A stretch of 64,000 nucleotides of DNA from Asticcacaulis sp. AC460 (GCF_000495795.1 NZ_AWGD01000019.1:238326-302325); one strand, 5' to 3'; shown: positions 45,803 to 54,601, counted from the first letter of the stretch. The notes: generated by a model from the sequence alone, not told the origin. Translations and numbers: made by a program.

Positions 45803-45985
45803 ATGAAGAAGGCAGTTGCTATGGCTGTGGCTGGGGCGAGCGCGGTGGCGTTGATGGCATGTACGCCGTCGGTGAACGTCAACGTCAATCTGGCTCCCAT
45901 CTACGCCAAACTCGATGTCAATGTGAAGGTTCAGCTCGACGAGGACGTGAAGGCCCTGGTGCAGCAGAACCCGAACCTGTTCTAA
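45803..45985 (+). CDS. ynbE: YnbE-like lipoprotein
   Basis: This 60-residue lipoprotein has signal MKKAVAMAVAGASAVALMAC, the lipobox ending in Cys20, and the YnbE pattern SVNVNVNLAPIYAKLDVNVK with a C-terminal DEDVKALVQQNPNLF. In E. coli the outer-membrane lipoprotein YnbE forms a continuous intermembrane bridge with YdbH, helped by YdbL. GAGGAG precedes the ATG. The gene starts a short operon with ydbL. Confidence 0.88.
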   Translation: MKKAVAMAVAGASAVALMACTPSVNVNVNLAPIYAKLDVNVKVQLDEDVKALVQQNPNLF

Positions 45986-46010
45986 CCGCGTGATCTGAGT
46001 GAGAAACACC

Positions 46011-46394
46011 ATGAAAACGAGCAAATTTTTCAAAGCCGTGCTGACCGCCGTCGCCGTGACCGCTTCGGGCCTCAGCGTCGCCGCCATCCTGGTCACGCCG
46101 GCCGCTGCCGATATCGCTTCGTCGAAGGCCACAGTCGATGCCGCCAAGCGCGCCGGCACGGTCGGTGAGAAGCCCGACGGCTTCTTAGGGGTTGTCGGCG
46201 GTGCCGACAGCGCCACCCAGGCCGCGGTCGTCGAAATCAACGAAGGCCGCCGCCAGGTCTATGGTCAGGCCGCCGCCAAGAACGGCGTGTCGATCGAAGC
46301 CGCCGGCCAGTCGGCCTTCGTCAATGTCATCCTGCCGAAGCTGAGTTCGGGTGAATATTACCAGGACGCCTCGGGCAGCTGGGTGAAGAAGTAA
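46011..46394 (+). CDS. ydbL: YdbL-like periplasmic protein (DUF1318)
   Basis: The 127-residue protein has a signal peptide (VLTAVAVTASGLSVAA...AAADIA). The mature part contains KRAGTVGEKPDGFLGVV, VVEINEGRRQVYGQAAAKNGVS and the closing YYQDASGSWVKK, as in the YdbL/DUF1318 family. YdbL aids assembly of the YdbH-YnbE bridge. The start at 46011 is chosen over a GTG at 45999. A strong terminator with a GCGA loop follows directly. Confidence 0.88.
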   Translation: MKTSKFFKAVLTAVAVTASGLSVAAILVTPAAADIASSKATVDAAKRAGTVGEKPDGFLGVVGGADSATQAAVVEINEGRRQVYGQAAAKNGVSIEAAGQSAFVNVILPKLSSGEYYQDASGSWVKK

Positions 46395-46418
46395 GCTAAG
46401 GCTGATTGCGTTTTACAG

Positions 46419-46455
46419 ACCCCTTCGCAGGCGACTGCGGAGGGGTTTCGTTTTT
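46419..46455 (+). terminator. Intrinsic terminator after ydbL
   Basis: ACCCCTTCGCAG (46419-46430) pairs with CTGCGGAGGGGT (46435-46446) around a GCGA tetraloop, followed by TTCGTTTTT. It ends the ynbE-ydbL transcript just before the next gene. Confidence 0.88.
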
Positions 46456-46472
46456 CCGACAGGGGGAACCCC

Positions 46473-47561
46473 ATGCGGGTGTTGACATCGATACCGGAAA
46501 TGGATGCGTGGCTGGCGGACGGCGCGCGTGTGCTGGCCCAACTGAAGCTGTTGCCGCCGGACCTGCCGGCGTTCGACACGGGTGTCTACACGGCGATGGA
46601 CCTGTATGCCGGCCTGCGGGACGACGGCAGCAACTGGGAGGCGACGCCCGACCATGCGGGCTTTCGCTGGTTCATGGAGGGACCGGGAAAGCCGCGCGCG
46701 CTCAGCCTGGCCGAGATGATTTCGGCGCGGCTGCACGATTCGGTGCAGGAACGCGACGTCATGCGCTTCCTGGAGGGGCGCAAGGTGGTGGCGATCATGG
46801 GCGGGCATGATGTGCCGCGCCAGGTCGATGCCGGGCCTGACGTCTACTGGCAGTGTGTGTCGATTGCCAAGACCTTGTCGGAAAAGGGCTTTTTGATCCT
46901 GACCGGTGGCGGGCCGGGCTTGATGGAGGCAGCCAATCTGGGCGCCCTGCTGACCGGGGCGGATCCGGCTTTGGTCGAGACGGTGCGTGGTCTGCTGCCC
47001 AACGCGCCGTTCGGCTCGGCGGCTTGGCGGGCCAGCGCTTTGGCGGCGCGGCGGGCGATCCTGGGCTACGCGGCCCCGGCCGGGCATCAGGAGAGCCTGG
47101 GTATACCGACCTGGTTCTACGGTCACGAGCCGCCGAACCTGTTCGCCAGCCACCATGCCAAGATGTTCTACAACAGCCTGCGCGAGGACGGCCTGGTCAC
47201 CTGGGCGAACAAGGGAATCCTCTATTTCGAAGGCAATGCCGGCACGGTGCAGGAAATCTTCCAGGACGCGGTGCAGAACTATTATTGCGCGTCAGGGACG
47301 GCAGCGACGCCGATGATTTTCTTTAATGGCGACTACTGGGACCGTCCGTGTGACGCCCTTTCGACGTCCGATGACCGGCCGATGGATAAACGCAAGCCGT
47401 TGCTGCCGTTGATCCGGCAACTGGCGGCGGAACGGGCGTTCAGCCACGCACTGCTGGTCACGTCCGATCTGGAGGCGGTGGTGCGGTTTATTGTGGAGGC
47501 CGATGCCGTGACGGTGCCGCATCAGGCCGACGTCAAGCTGAACCAGGCAGGTGACATGTAA
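46473..47561 (+). CDS. LOG-type Rossmann-fold nucleotide-binding protein
   Basis: The 362-residue protein is related to the LOG/TIGR00730 lysine-decarboxylase-like family of nucleotide monophosphate phosphoribohydrolases. It has VVAIMGGHDVPR, GFLILTGGGPGLMEAANLGA and a second loop EGNAGTVQEIFQD. The last replaces the usual PGGxGTxxE, and the protein is longer than typical LOG enzymes (about 190 residues), with extra segments before and after. The exact activity is therefore uncertain. An AGGGGGAAC site precedes the ATG. Confidence 0.75.
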   Translation: MRVLTSIPEMDAWLADGARVLAQLKLLPPDLPAFDTGVYTAMDLYAGLRDDGSNWEATPDHAGFRWFMEGPGKPRALSLAEMISARLHDSVQERDVMRFLEGRKVVAIMGGHDVPRQVDAGPDVYWQCVSIAKTLSEKGFLILTGGGPGLMEAANLGALLTGADPALVETVRGLLPNAPFGSAAWRASALAARRAILGYAAPAGHQESLGIPTWFYGHEPPNLFASHHAKMFYNSLREDGLVTWANKGILYFEGNAGTVQEIFQDAVQNYYCASGTAATPMIFFNGDYWDRPCDALSTSDDRPMDKRKPLLPLIRQLAAERAFSHALLVTSDLEAVVRFIVEADAVTVPHQADVKLNQAGDM

Positions 47562-47646
47562 ATTTGCCGGAAGCGGGAGTGTTGCGCGATCGATTTTTTA
47601 TGCCGCGCGGCGCTGCATGGCCGAAACCGAAAACCGCGAGGCTGCC

Positions 47647-48192
47647 ATGCGCCATGTTCTTCTTGCCTGTACCGTCCTGATTGCGGTGACCGCCTGTTCT
47701 CCGAAGGGTGGCGTTCCTGCGGCCTCGTCGTCTGTGGCGGCCGGGGTGCACTATATCGACCAGACCGTGAAGGTCGGCAACGCCGAGGTGGTGGTCAACG
47801 AAATGTGGTCGATCGTCGACTATCCTGAGGCTCCAAAAGGCGCCGTGGCCGTGGCGGTGCGCTGGACCGTGCACAATGCCGGCGATAAGCCCCTGACGGA
47901 CAAGGCGTTTCCGGTGATGCGACTGGTCGACGGCAAGGGTGTCGTCTACAATCCGGACAAGGCCCTGACCGAGGCCATCCGTGACGACCGTGCCATGTCC
48001 GACCCGGACGGCAGCGACCTTAATCCCGGTTTGGCGGAGACGCGGCTGGCGGTATTTGAAGTCGCCGCGGCCCGCTTTAACCTGTCGGACTGGTACATGC
48101 TGCCGGCGGACGGGGTGAAGATGGCGTTCTGTAGCCAAGCCCAGGCGCTGGACGGTAAATGTCCGGCAAGCATGGGTGTATCCGCCTCTTGA
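47647..48192 (+). CDS. Lipoprotein of unknown function
   Basis: The product has 181 residues with a lipobox (MRHVLLACTVLIAVTAC). The mature part is beta-rich (VHYIDQTVKVGNAEVVVNEM, AVAVRWTVHNAGDKPL, VVYNPDKALTEAIRDD), resembling DUF4352-like immunoglobulin-fold lipoproteins. Start 47647 follows GAGGCTGCC; an open frame upstream has no signal peptide. I see no operon partner, and the function is unknown. Confidence 0.75.
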   Translation: MRHVLLACTVLIAVTACSPKGGVPAASSSVAAGVHYIDQTVKVGNAEVVVNEMWSIVDYPEAPKGAVAVAVRWTVHNAGDKPLTDKAFPVMRLVDGKGVVYNPDKALTEAIRDDRAMSDPDGSDLNPGLAETRLAVFEVAAARFNLSDWYMLPADGVKMAFCSQAQALDGKCPASMGVSAS

Positions 48193-48235
48193 ACCTGCGC
48201 GAAAAGCATGTTTTACCCGCTATAGAGGTGTGCGT

Positions 48236-49024
48236 ATGGCGGGGGAATTTTCCAATCTTGTAGAGCGTGGTCGCATCTGGCTTGAGGCCGGGCGGGCGGC
48301 TGTGCACCTAGCGTTGGATCATCCGGTATGCAGTAGGGCTTTCCAACTTCTGCATCGCCGACGGCGTATGGTGGCTGTGTCGGGATCAGTGCTGCTGCAT
48401 GCTGTGGTCCTGCTGGCATTTCTGTTGCCGGCCGTGCGGATGGGTGGCTTGTCGGCCGGCGGCAGTGTTGGCGACGGCATGGGCGTGGGCCAGGGTGTGG
48501 ATTTGACGCTCTATGAGTATGCTCAGCCGGCGCCGCGGCAGGTTGAGGTCAAGCGGCTGGATGCCGAGGATTTGCAGGAACTGACGCAGCTGGACGTTGC
48601 GGAACTTTCGGATGAACCGGTGTTTGAGATCGCTGACACCGTGTTCAGCGAGTTCGCAGCGATGAAGGTTGTCGAGGTGTCTGCGACCGAACCGTCCACC
48701 TCCGAGAGGGCAAGCGAAGCCAATCGCGGCGCAACGGGTGTTGGCGGTCTGACCCAGGGCGAGGGCGATGATCTCTGGGCGGCGATCGCGCCGTGCTGGA
48801 GAAAGGTACTGGATGAACACACGGTGCCTGTGACGCTGGAGGTCACGTTTTCGGCGGGCGGGGGGCTGGCGGAACCGCCGGTGATTCTGCGCGGAGAGGC
48901 TTCGGCCAGCGATCCCAAACGGCTGGTGTCGGAGTCGAAAGCCATCCAGGCTCTGGCGGAATGCGGCGCCTATCCGATGGCCGGCGGCCAGAGTCATGTA
49001 TCGATCAACTTTCCGGCCCTGTAA
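48236..49024 (+). CDS. TolA/TonB-like inner-membrane-anchored protein
   Basis: The protein has about 262 residues from 48236 (after GAGGTGTGC). It has a short cytoplasmic region, one membrane helix (MVAVSGSVLLHAVVLLAFLLPAV), an acidic linker (LQELTQLDVAELSDEPVFE) and a C-terminal domain. That domain, DLWAAIAPCWRKVLDEHTVPVTLEVTFSAGGGL...ALAECGAYP, resembles TolA or TonB C-terminal domains that contact outer-membrane or Tol-Pal partners. No ExbB, ExbD or TolQR genes are adjacent. It could also serve the neighbouring Rhs locus, but that is only positional. Confidence 0.75.
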   Translation: MAGEFSNLVERGRIWLEAGRAAVHLALDHPVCSRAFQLLHRRRRMVAVSGSVLLHAVVLLAFLLPAVRMGGLSAGGSVGDGMGVGQGVDLTLYEYAQPAPRQVEVKRLDAEDLQELTQLDVAELSDEPVFEIADTVFSEFAAMKVVEVSATEPSTSERASEANRGATGVGGLTQGEGDDLWAAIAPCWRKVLDEHTVPVTLEVTFSAGGGLAEPPVILRGEASASDPKRLVSESKAIQALAECGAYPMAGGQSHVSINFPAL

Positions 49025-49105
49025 AAAAATTGCACGCAAGGGTTATTGCGTTGGGAGCGAATTGGGTTATGGTCAATTCACGGCTGTTACCGAAGGGGGC
49101 AATTC

Positions 49106-49312
49106 ATGTTGAACGCGATACGCACCGCTGTGTCTTTGCTGGCCTTGGCCGGCTGCCTGATGGCGGGCACGGCGGCAGCAGGCGAAACCAAGTACAAGTA
49201 TGACGCGCTGGGGCGTGTCATCGAAGTCCTTTATCCGGACGGCTCCAAGATCACCTATGCCTACGACGCTGCCGGTAACCGCACGCAGACAAAGCGTACG
49301 GCGGGCAGCTAA
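49106..49312 (+). CDS. Miniature secreted Rhs/YD-repeat protein
   Basis: The 68-residue protein consists of a Sec signal (MLNAIRTAVSLLALAG...GTAAAG) and only two YD repeats, KYKYDALGRVIEVLYPDG and ITYAYDAAGNRTQTKR. YD repeats normally occur in tens within Rhs or teneurin shells. GGGGGCAATTC lies before the ATG. It precedes the two large Rhs genes by 187 bases with no obvious terminator. A remnant of a former larger gene or a functional capping peptide are both possible. Confidence 0.75.
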   Translation: MLNAIRTAVSLLALAGCLMAGTAAAGETKYKYDALGRVIEVLYPDGSKITYAYDAAGNRTQTKRTAGS

Positions 49313-49499
49313 TTCCGGTTGCAATGAAGGCCTGTGTAGCTTTTTGATTGCGCATTTGATTTTGCCCGCCTCCAAGCCGGTACCCACGCGGTCGAGTTGG
49401 GGCTCTCGGCTGAGGCATTCGCGCAAACCGCAACACCATCACCGTTAATTATTTCAGCGTTTTTACGGAATCGCAGGGTTGGATTTTGGAGTTTTTTGG

Positions 49500-51701
49500 A
49501 TGCTCGACGGAAAATCTTGCATATTGGTGCGGTTGCCATTGCTGAGCTTGATGGTGGTTTGCCTCGGCACTGCGGTGTCACATAGCGCCAAGGCTCAGAG
49601 CGGCGTGGGCATTTTACCTCCGACGGTTTCGGCTCGCGACGTCAATGGCGTCGATTTGATTGGCGGGTCATTGACCGTGCCGATGTCTACCCTGGCAGCG
49701 GGTAGTAACGGCAGTGGCATTTCCAGAACCGGCCTGGGCTATAATCCGATTACGGATAATCTGTCCGGTACGATCACTGCGGGATTTTACAATGGTGATA
49801 AGTACAACGGCATGGTCAATGTCAGCGTGAACGGCACCAGTGAGTGGTTTTATTTTCCCCAGTGGACAACTGCAGATAACGTTAATTTTATAGACGGGTA
49901 TGGCAAAAGCGAGGAGACGGGCTATGACTGCTCTCCCCAAGTTGCGGGGTCGCCGGATGGTCAAGGGTTTGGCTATGACGAATATTTCACACATTGTCAG
50001 CTTAACGGGCAGGCGTCTGAGTATACGGCGACGACTTTAAATTGCACTGGATCGACCTGTACCTTTGTCATGCGCGACGGCTCGGTGGCGACGTTCCTGC
50101 GGACGCACATGGGGCCAAGGATGCTGGGCTTGCAGGGCAATTATGGACGCATCACCAAACTGGTAAAGCCAGACGGTGAGGTGTTGGAATATTCTTATTG
50201 GCACCTGTATATCACTCAGAATGCATACCCAATTTCCATCAATATGAATGCCCTCTCCCCGCTTCAGGTGACGAGTTCGCTTGGCTGGACGGTAAGATAC
50301 CAATATCAGAGTTCTTTCGGGCCGCCGCCGCCAGAGAAGATTGCCATCGTTAATGCAACTTTGGACTATTGCGATCCTACTGCGAACAGATGTGCTGCCG
50401 CGGACCAGGCGACATCTCCGTACCTCAGTGGTCAAGGTTTTTATCCGAATTCCGGGCAGTCCATCGGCGTGACGGCGGGGAATACCAACCCCTGGCAAAC
50501 ATGGTATGTATCCGGCTATTCAAGTCCTGCGGGGGGAAGTGTCTCGACCACGCTTTTTCCGACCCACACGGGTACCAATGCCTTTTGGTATTGGGATAAT
50601 GATAACAAAGTCAAGACATTGACGCGCAATGGCAAGACGTGGTCCTATGCCTACTCGCTTCCTTCCGGCAGCGGTATTAGTACAACAACCGTAACCAATC
50701 CGGACAACACCAAGCGTTACCTTAAATTTTTGGGCCATCCTCGCCCGAGCAGTTATCGTTACGTGCCTGTCGAGTCCGTTGAGGATGAGTTGGGCCGCAC
50801 AACAAAATATGTTTTCGCCAGACCGCCCTACATCGGCAAGGTGATCTCTCCCGAGGCGACCTATAGTGGTTCGACCCTCACGGGGGGATACACACAATAC
50901 GACTACGATTCCCGGTGGAATCCGACGCAGTCGAAAACCTACCCGGAAGGGGGCGGGACACCGATCACCGCGTCGGCGGTATATCCCGCCACCTGCACCA
51001 ATCGTGTAACCTGTAACAAGCCTACATCCGTGACCGATGCCAACGGAAACACCACGACCTTTACCTACGACGCTGTCCATGGCGGCATTTTAACCGAAAC
51101 CGGCCCGGCGGTTAACGGCGTCCAACCGCAAAAGCGATACAGCTACAGTCAAATTACGCCTCGGCTCAAGTCCGCCACGGGCACTATGGTGGCCCAACCG
51201 CCGGTATGGCGACTTACCGGAACGTCTGTCTGTAAAACCATGACGCTTGCGACCTGTGTCGGGACATCGGATGAAATCAAAACCACCATCAGCTACGGTA
51301 GCGACAACACAAACCCGGTCTATAAGAATGTCCTGCCGGTATCGGTGACAACTCTCGGCGGGGGTGGGTTGTCGACTACGATCTCCTACACCTATGATAA
51401 TTTCGGCCATGTCACCTCCGAAAAAGGGCCGCGAACGGATGTCGACGATACCCGATACACGACCTATGACCTGTATGGGCGTCCCCGTCTGAAAATCAGT
51501 GCGGATCCGGATGGTTCCGGTCCCCTTCGCAGACAGGCAACGCGGACGACCTATGATCCTGAAGGCCGGGTTTTGCAGGTCGAGGCCGGCACGGCCAACA
51601 CCACGTCCGGTTCAGATTTCACCGCCGCCAGCTATGTTTTGAATACCTATGACACCACCAGCGGCATGCCGACCAAAACGCAGACTGTGGTGTTGCCATG
51701 A
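49500..51701 (+). CDS. Secreted Rhs protein, N-terminal half of a split system
   Basis: The protein has about 733 residues. Start 49500 follows TTGGAG and gives a signal peptide (RLPLLSLMVVCLGTAVSHSAKAQ). An N-terminal region (GVGILPPTVSARDVNG) leads into scattered YD repeats (YDNFGHVTSEKGPRT, YDLYGRPRLKI, YDPEGRVLQVEAG). It lacks the Rhs core motif and toxin tip found in the next gene, which it overlaps by four bases (ATGA). The pair therefore looks like one long Rhs shell cut in two, each part exported by Sec, a bit like TcB and TcC. No VgrG, PAAR or Tc component is nearby. Confidence 0.82.
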   Translation: MLDGKSCILVRLPLLSLMVVCLGTAVSHSAKAQSGVGILPPTVSARDVNGVDLIGGSLTVPMSTLAAGSNGSGISRTGLGYNPITDNLSGTITAGFYNGDKYNGMVNVSVNGTSEWFYFPQWTTADNVNFIDGYGKSEETGYDCSPQVAGSPDGQGFGYDEYFTHCQLNGQASEYTATTLNCTGSTCTFVMRDGSVATFLRTHMGPRMLGLQGNYGRITKLVKPDGEVLEYSYWHLYITQNAYPISINMNALSPLQVTSSLGWTVRYQYQSSFGPPPPEKIAIVNATLDYCDPTANRCAAADQATSPYLSGQGFYPNSGQSIGVTAGNTNPWQTWYVSGYSSPAGGSVSTTLFPTHTGTNAFWYWDNDNKVKTLTRNGKTWSYAYSLPSGSGISTTTVTNPDNTKRYLKFLGHPRPSSYRYVPVESVEDELGRTTKYVFARPPYIGKVISPEATYSGSTLTGGYTQYDYDSRWNPTQSKTYPEGGGTPITASAVYPATCTNRVTCNKPTSVTDANGNTTTFTYDAVHGGILTETGPAVNGVQPQKRYSYSQITPRLKSATGTMVAQPPVWRLTGTSVCKTMTLATCVGTSDEIKTTISYGSDNTNPVYKNVLPVSVTTLGGGGLSTTISYTYDNFGHVTSEKGPRTDVDDTRYTTYDLYGRPRLKISADPDGSGPLRRQATRTTYDPEGRVLQVEAGTANTTSGSDFTAASYVLNTYDTTSGMPTKTQTVVLP

Positions 51702-54109
51702 CCTTTAAAGGCCTTCTGACGAGCTTGCTGGCTGTGTGTGCGTTCGGCGCGGCGGTAACACAGAGTGCGGCGCAAACTGTCGTAAATGTCACTCAGATTA
51801 ATTATGACGAGTATAACCGGCCGATCTGTACCGCGGTCCGTATGAACCCGGCGGCTTATGGTGCTTTGCCGTCAGACGCCTGCGCTTTGGGACTTGAAGG
51901 AAGCTTCGGTCCTGATCGCATTACGAAAAACCAATATGACGTGGCCGGGCAGTTGACGGATGTCATCCGGGCTTACGGCGTGACACAGGGCAACGGTTTT
52001 CCGCAGACCCTGCAGCAGACCTATGCCAAATATACCTACACGGTGAGCGGTCAAAAGGAGACGGAGAAGGACGCCAATGGCAATCTGACGACCTTCGAGT
52101 ATGATGCCTTCAATCGGTTGAAAAAGCTGCGCTATCCCAATGTTGCATTGGGTGCCGGTTCTTCCAGCACGACCGATTACGAAGAGTACGACTACGACGC
52201 CAACGGCAATCGCAATTATTGGCGCCGTCGTAACGGCACGGTTATTCGTTACTGCCATGACCCTCTGAATCGTACGGTTCGCGAAAGTGTTTCCGGGGCA
52301 CTCTGCGGCTCGCCCGGGCAATCCGTCGATGTCTTTACCGGCTACGATCTCATCGGGAATATTCTCTATAAGCGCTTTAGCGGCACGGCCGGGGGAAACC
52401 CCGGGGTGACCTATGCTTACGACGGCCTGGGTCGGGTAAGCGACAGCATGGACATGTACGGACGGGCGGTGCACTATGATTATAATCAGGCCTCGGCGCG
52501 ATCAAAACTGACCTATCCCGACGGCAAATGGCAGCCCTACACCCGTGACACGCTCAACCGGCTGACGTCCTCGGGGATGGGGGCTTACAGTTTCACGCTC
52601 GGTTATGACAACCTGGGGCGCATGACGTCCGTCTCGCGCAACAATTCAACCACCACGTCTTATGGTTACGACAATCTCGGCCGCCTGACCTCCATGGGAC
52701 ATGATATGGCCGGAGCGGACGACGATATCAACTGGCTTTTTAAGGAACGCAATCCGGCGGGCCAGATCACAATCTGGGACGCCAGCACAACCCGTTACGA
52801 CTATGATGAACAGACGTCCAGCACGGAAAACCCGGTCTATGACGGCCTGAACCGCGACGCGACACTGGCCAGCATGACCGGTGGTTATGATGCCAATGGC
52901 AATCTCGCCAAGGAAGGCAGCGCGTCCGACAAGCGCTGCATGACCTATGACAACATGAATCGTCTGGTGTCTGTGGCATGGTGCAATACACCGTCCATAC
53001 CATTCCTGACTCTGACCTACGACCCGGAAGGACGGCTGGCGGCCTACAGCTACAATCTGGTCACGACCCAGTTTGCTTATGATGGCGTTAACCTGATCGG
53101 CGAATACCAAAACGGTACGATGAAGCATCGCTACCTTCACGGTGGCGGGACGGACAATCCTGTTATCTGGTACACAGACTCGAGCGTCACGAGCGGCGCC
53201 CACTTTTTCGTCACCAACTACCAGGGCAGCGTTATCGGGACGACGAATACGTCCGGCACGCGGATGGAACTGTACAAATACGATCCCTATGGTGTGCCCA
53301 AGAATTTCTACAATAATAACTACTGGGGCGGATCGCGGTTCCGCTATACCGGCCAGTACGCCATTCCGGAAGCCAAGCTTTACTACTACAAGGCGCGGGT
53401 CTATGATCCGAATTATGGCAGGTTCCTGCAGACAGATCCTATCGGCAGTGATGATGACTTGAATCTTTATGCGTACGTCGGTGCGGATCCAATAAACTTC
53501 GCTGACACCACTGGCACGCAGGTTTGTTCACAGTGCGTCTATGCCGATCCAGCAACGATGCCGGATCGGGAGGGATATCGTCAATTTGGAAACGCCTTGG
53601 CAGATCTTGCTGAGGGGGGGGCAGAATTTGCAGATAACTTCGGCGCTGGCGTGGCTGGAATGGGTGGTGAATTTGCACTAGGCGACTATCTGGTGGCGAG
53701 GCCGATCTCAGCGCTTCTCCGCGGGATATCGGGTGGGTTGAGGAACTCGCGCACCGCACCTGAGGCTCAGATTCTTCTTAATAAGGCTGCTGGAGACGCA
53801 TTTCAAGCTCAGGTCGCTGCGCAGAAAGCGGTAACGAATTCGAATGTGCAGACCGAGATTACCGTAGTCACTAGGAGTGGGGTCAAGACGCGCCTAGATG
53901 TTGTATCGAGGGACACAAAGGGTAATATTGTTTGCACTGAATGTAAGGCGTCTAACACTGCTCCCTTGACTGGAAATCAAACGGTGGCTTTCCCAGAAAT
54001 CGGTCAAACTGGCGCGACTGTTGTAGGTAAGGGTAAACCTGGTTACCCTGGCGGCACTCAAATTCCCCCCACTACCGTTGAGGTTGTCAGAAAGAAAAAT
54101 GGGTCGTGA
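51698..54109 (+). CDS. Secreted Rhs protein with C-terminal nuclease toxin tip
   Basis: The 803-residue protein has its own signal peptide (LLTSLLAVCAFGAAVTQSAAQ). Many YD repeats (YDAFNRLKKLRYPN, YDYDANGNRNYW, YDNLGRLTSMGHD) lead to the Rhs core YKARVYDPNYGRFLQTDPIG near residue 565-580. After the core ends at about residue 607 comes a variable tip. Its last part has D734 in RLDVVSRD and E748-C-K750 in CTECKAS, spaced as in PD-(D/E)XK nucleases, so DNA or RNA cleavage is likely. An immunity candidate follows 10 bases later. The tip and immunity gene are less GC-rich than the core, as expected for exchanged cassettes. Confidence 0.85.
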   Translation: MTFKGLLTSLLAVCAFGAAVTQSAAQTVVNVTQINYDEYNRPICTAVRMNPAAYGALPSDACALGLEGSFGPDRITKNQYDVAGQLTDVIRAYGVTQGNGFPQTLQQTYAKYTYTVSGQKETEKDANGNLTTFEYDAFNRLKKLRYPNVALGAGSSSTTDYEEYDYDANGNRNYWRRRNGTVIRYCHDPLNRTVRESVSGALCGSPGQSVDVFTGYDLIGNILYKRFSGTAGGNPGVTYAYDGLGRVSDSMDMYGRAVHYDYNQASARSKLTYPDGKWQPYTRDTLNRLTSSGMGAYSFTLGYDNLGRMTSVSRNNSTTTSYGYDNLGRLTSMGHDMAGADDDINWLFKERNPAGQITIWDASTTRYDYDEQTSSTENPVYDGLNRDATLASMTGGYDANGNLAKEGSASDKRCMTYDNMNRLVSVAWCNTPSIPFLTLTYDPEGRLAAYSYNLVTTQFAYDGVNLIGEYQNGTMKHRYLHGGGTDNPVIWYTDSSVTSGAHFFVTNYQGSVIGTTNTSGTRMELYKYDPYGVPKNFYNNNYWGGSRFRYTGQYAIPEAKLYYYKARVYDPNYGRFLQTDPIGSDDDLNLYAYVGADPINFADTTGTQVCSQCVYADPATMPDREGYRQFGNALADLAEGGAEFADNFGAGVAGMGGEFALGDYLVARPISALLRGISGGLRNSRTAPEAQILLNKAAGDAFQAQVAAQKAVTNSNVQTEITVVTRSGVKTRLDVVSRDTKGNIVCTECKASNTAPLTGNQTVAFPEIGQTGATVVGKGKPGYPGGTQIPPTTVEVVRKKNGS

Positions 54110-54119
54110 GGATTAAGTT

Positions 54120-54434
54120 ATGACTGTAGAGAATGTAGATATTATAGATTTTATCAGTTTAGATAATGAATGTGGTGATGTCGTGTTGACAATATCTGAT
54201 CATTTAGAGTGGGGCGGTGATCACATAATAATTCTGCAAGAAAAAATCAATACATACTTATCTTTTATAGAGAGTGGTCAGATTTTTTTTTCTTACCCTT
54301 TGGCAAAAGGAAAAAAAATTACCATAGAAGTTGTCCACAAATATCCACCTGATGAAATTGGACTTTCTTTTTTTCGTAGCGCCGCGCCAATAATCTCTTC
54401 TGCAGGAATGAGCCTTCGTCATAGGAATCTATGA
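54120..54434 (+). CDS. Putative immunity protein (DUF6572-like)
   Basis: The 104-residue protein is acidic and AT-rich in codons. It has VDIIDFISLDNECGDVVLTISDHLEWG, IILQEKINTYLSFIESGQIF and YPLAKGKKITIEVVHKYPPDE, a pattern I associate with the DUF6572 family found next to toxins. It starts 10 bases after the Rhs toxin stop, which strongly suggests it is the cognate inhibitor. It has no signal peptide and so protects in the cytoplasm. The family call is from memory of the pattern. Confidence 0.7.
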   Translation: MTVENVDIIDFISLDNECGDVVLTISDHLEWGGDHIIILQEKINTYLSFIESGQIFFSYPLAKGKKITIEVVHKYPPDEIGLSFFRSAAPIISSAGMSLRHRNL

Positions 54435-54514
54435 TTGAGAATCGGCGTACAAAAAGGACCCACTTAATCGGGGTGATCGGTGCAAAAAGACCTATGAGGG
54501 TAGCAGTCATGAGG

Positions 54515-54601
54515 GTAGAAGTCGTAGAAGTCGTAGAAGTCGTAGAAGTCATAGAAGTCGTAGAAGTCGTAGAAGTCGTAGAAGTCTAGAAGTCAGAAGT
54601 C
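54515..54601 (+). repeat. 9-bp tandem repeat array (GTAGAAGTC)
   Basis: GTAGAAGTC is repeated eight times in register (54515-54586, one unit starting ATAG), and then two shortened units follow to 54601. The array sits just downstream of the immunity gene. As a multiple of three it would not shift a frame, but no frame in it looks real. It may vary in copy number by slippage. Confidence 0.9.

Noticed and set aside
54515..54601. CRISPR array
   Set aside because: The repeat is 9 bp and contiguous, with no spacers and no cas genes.
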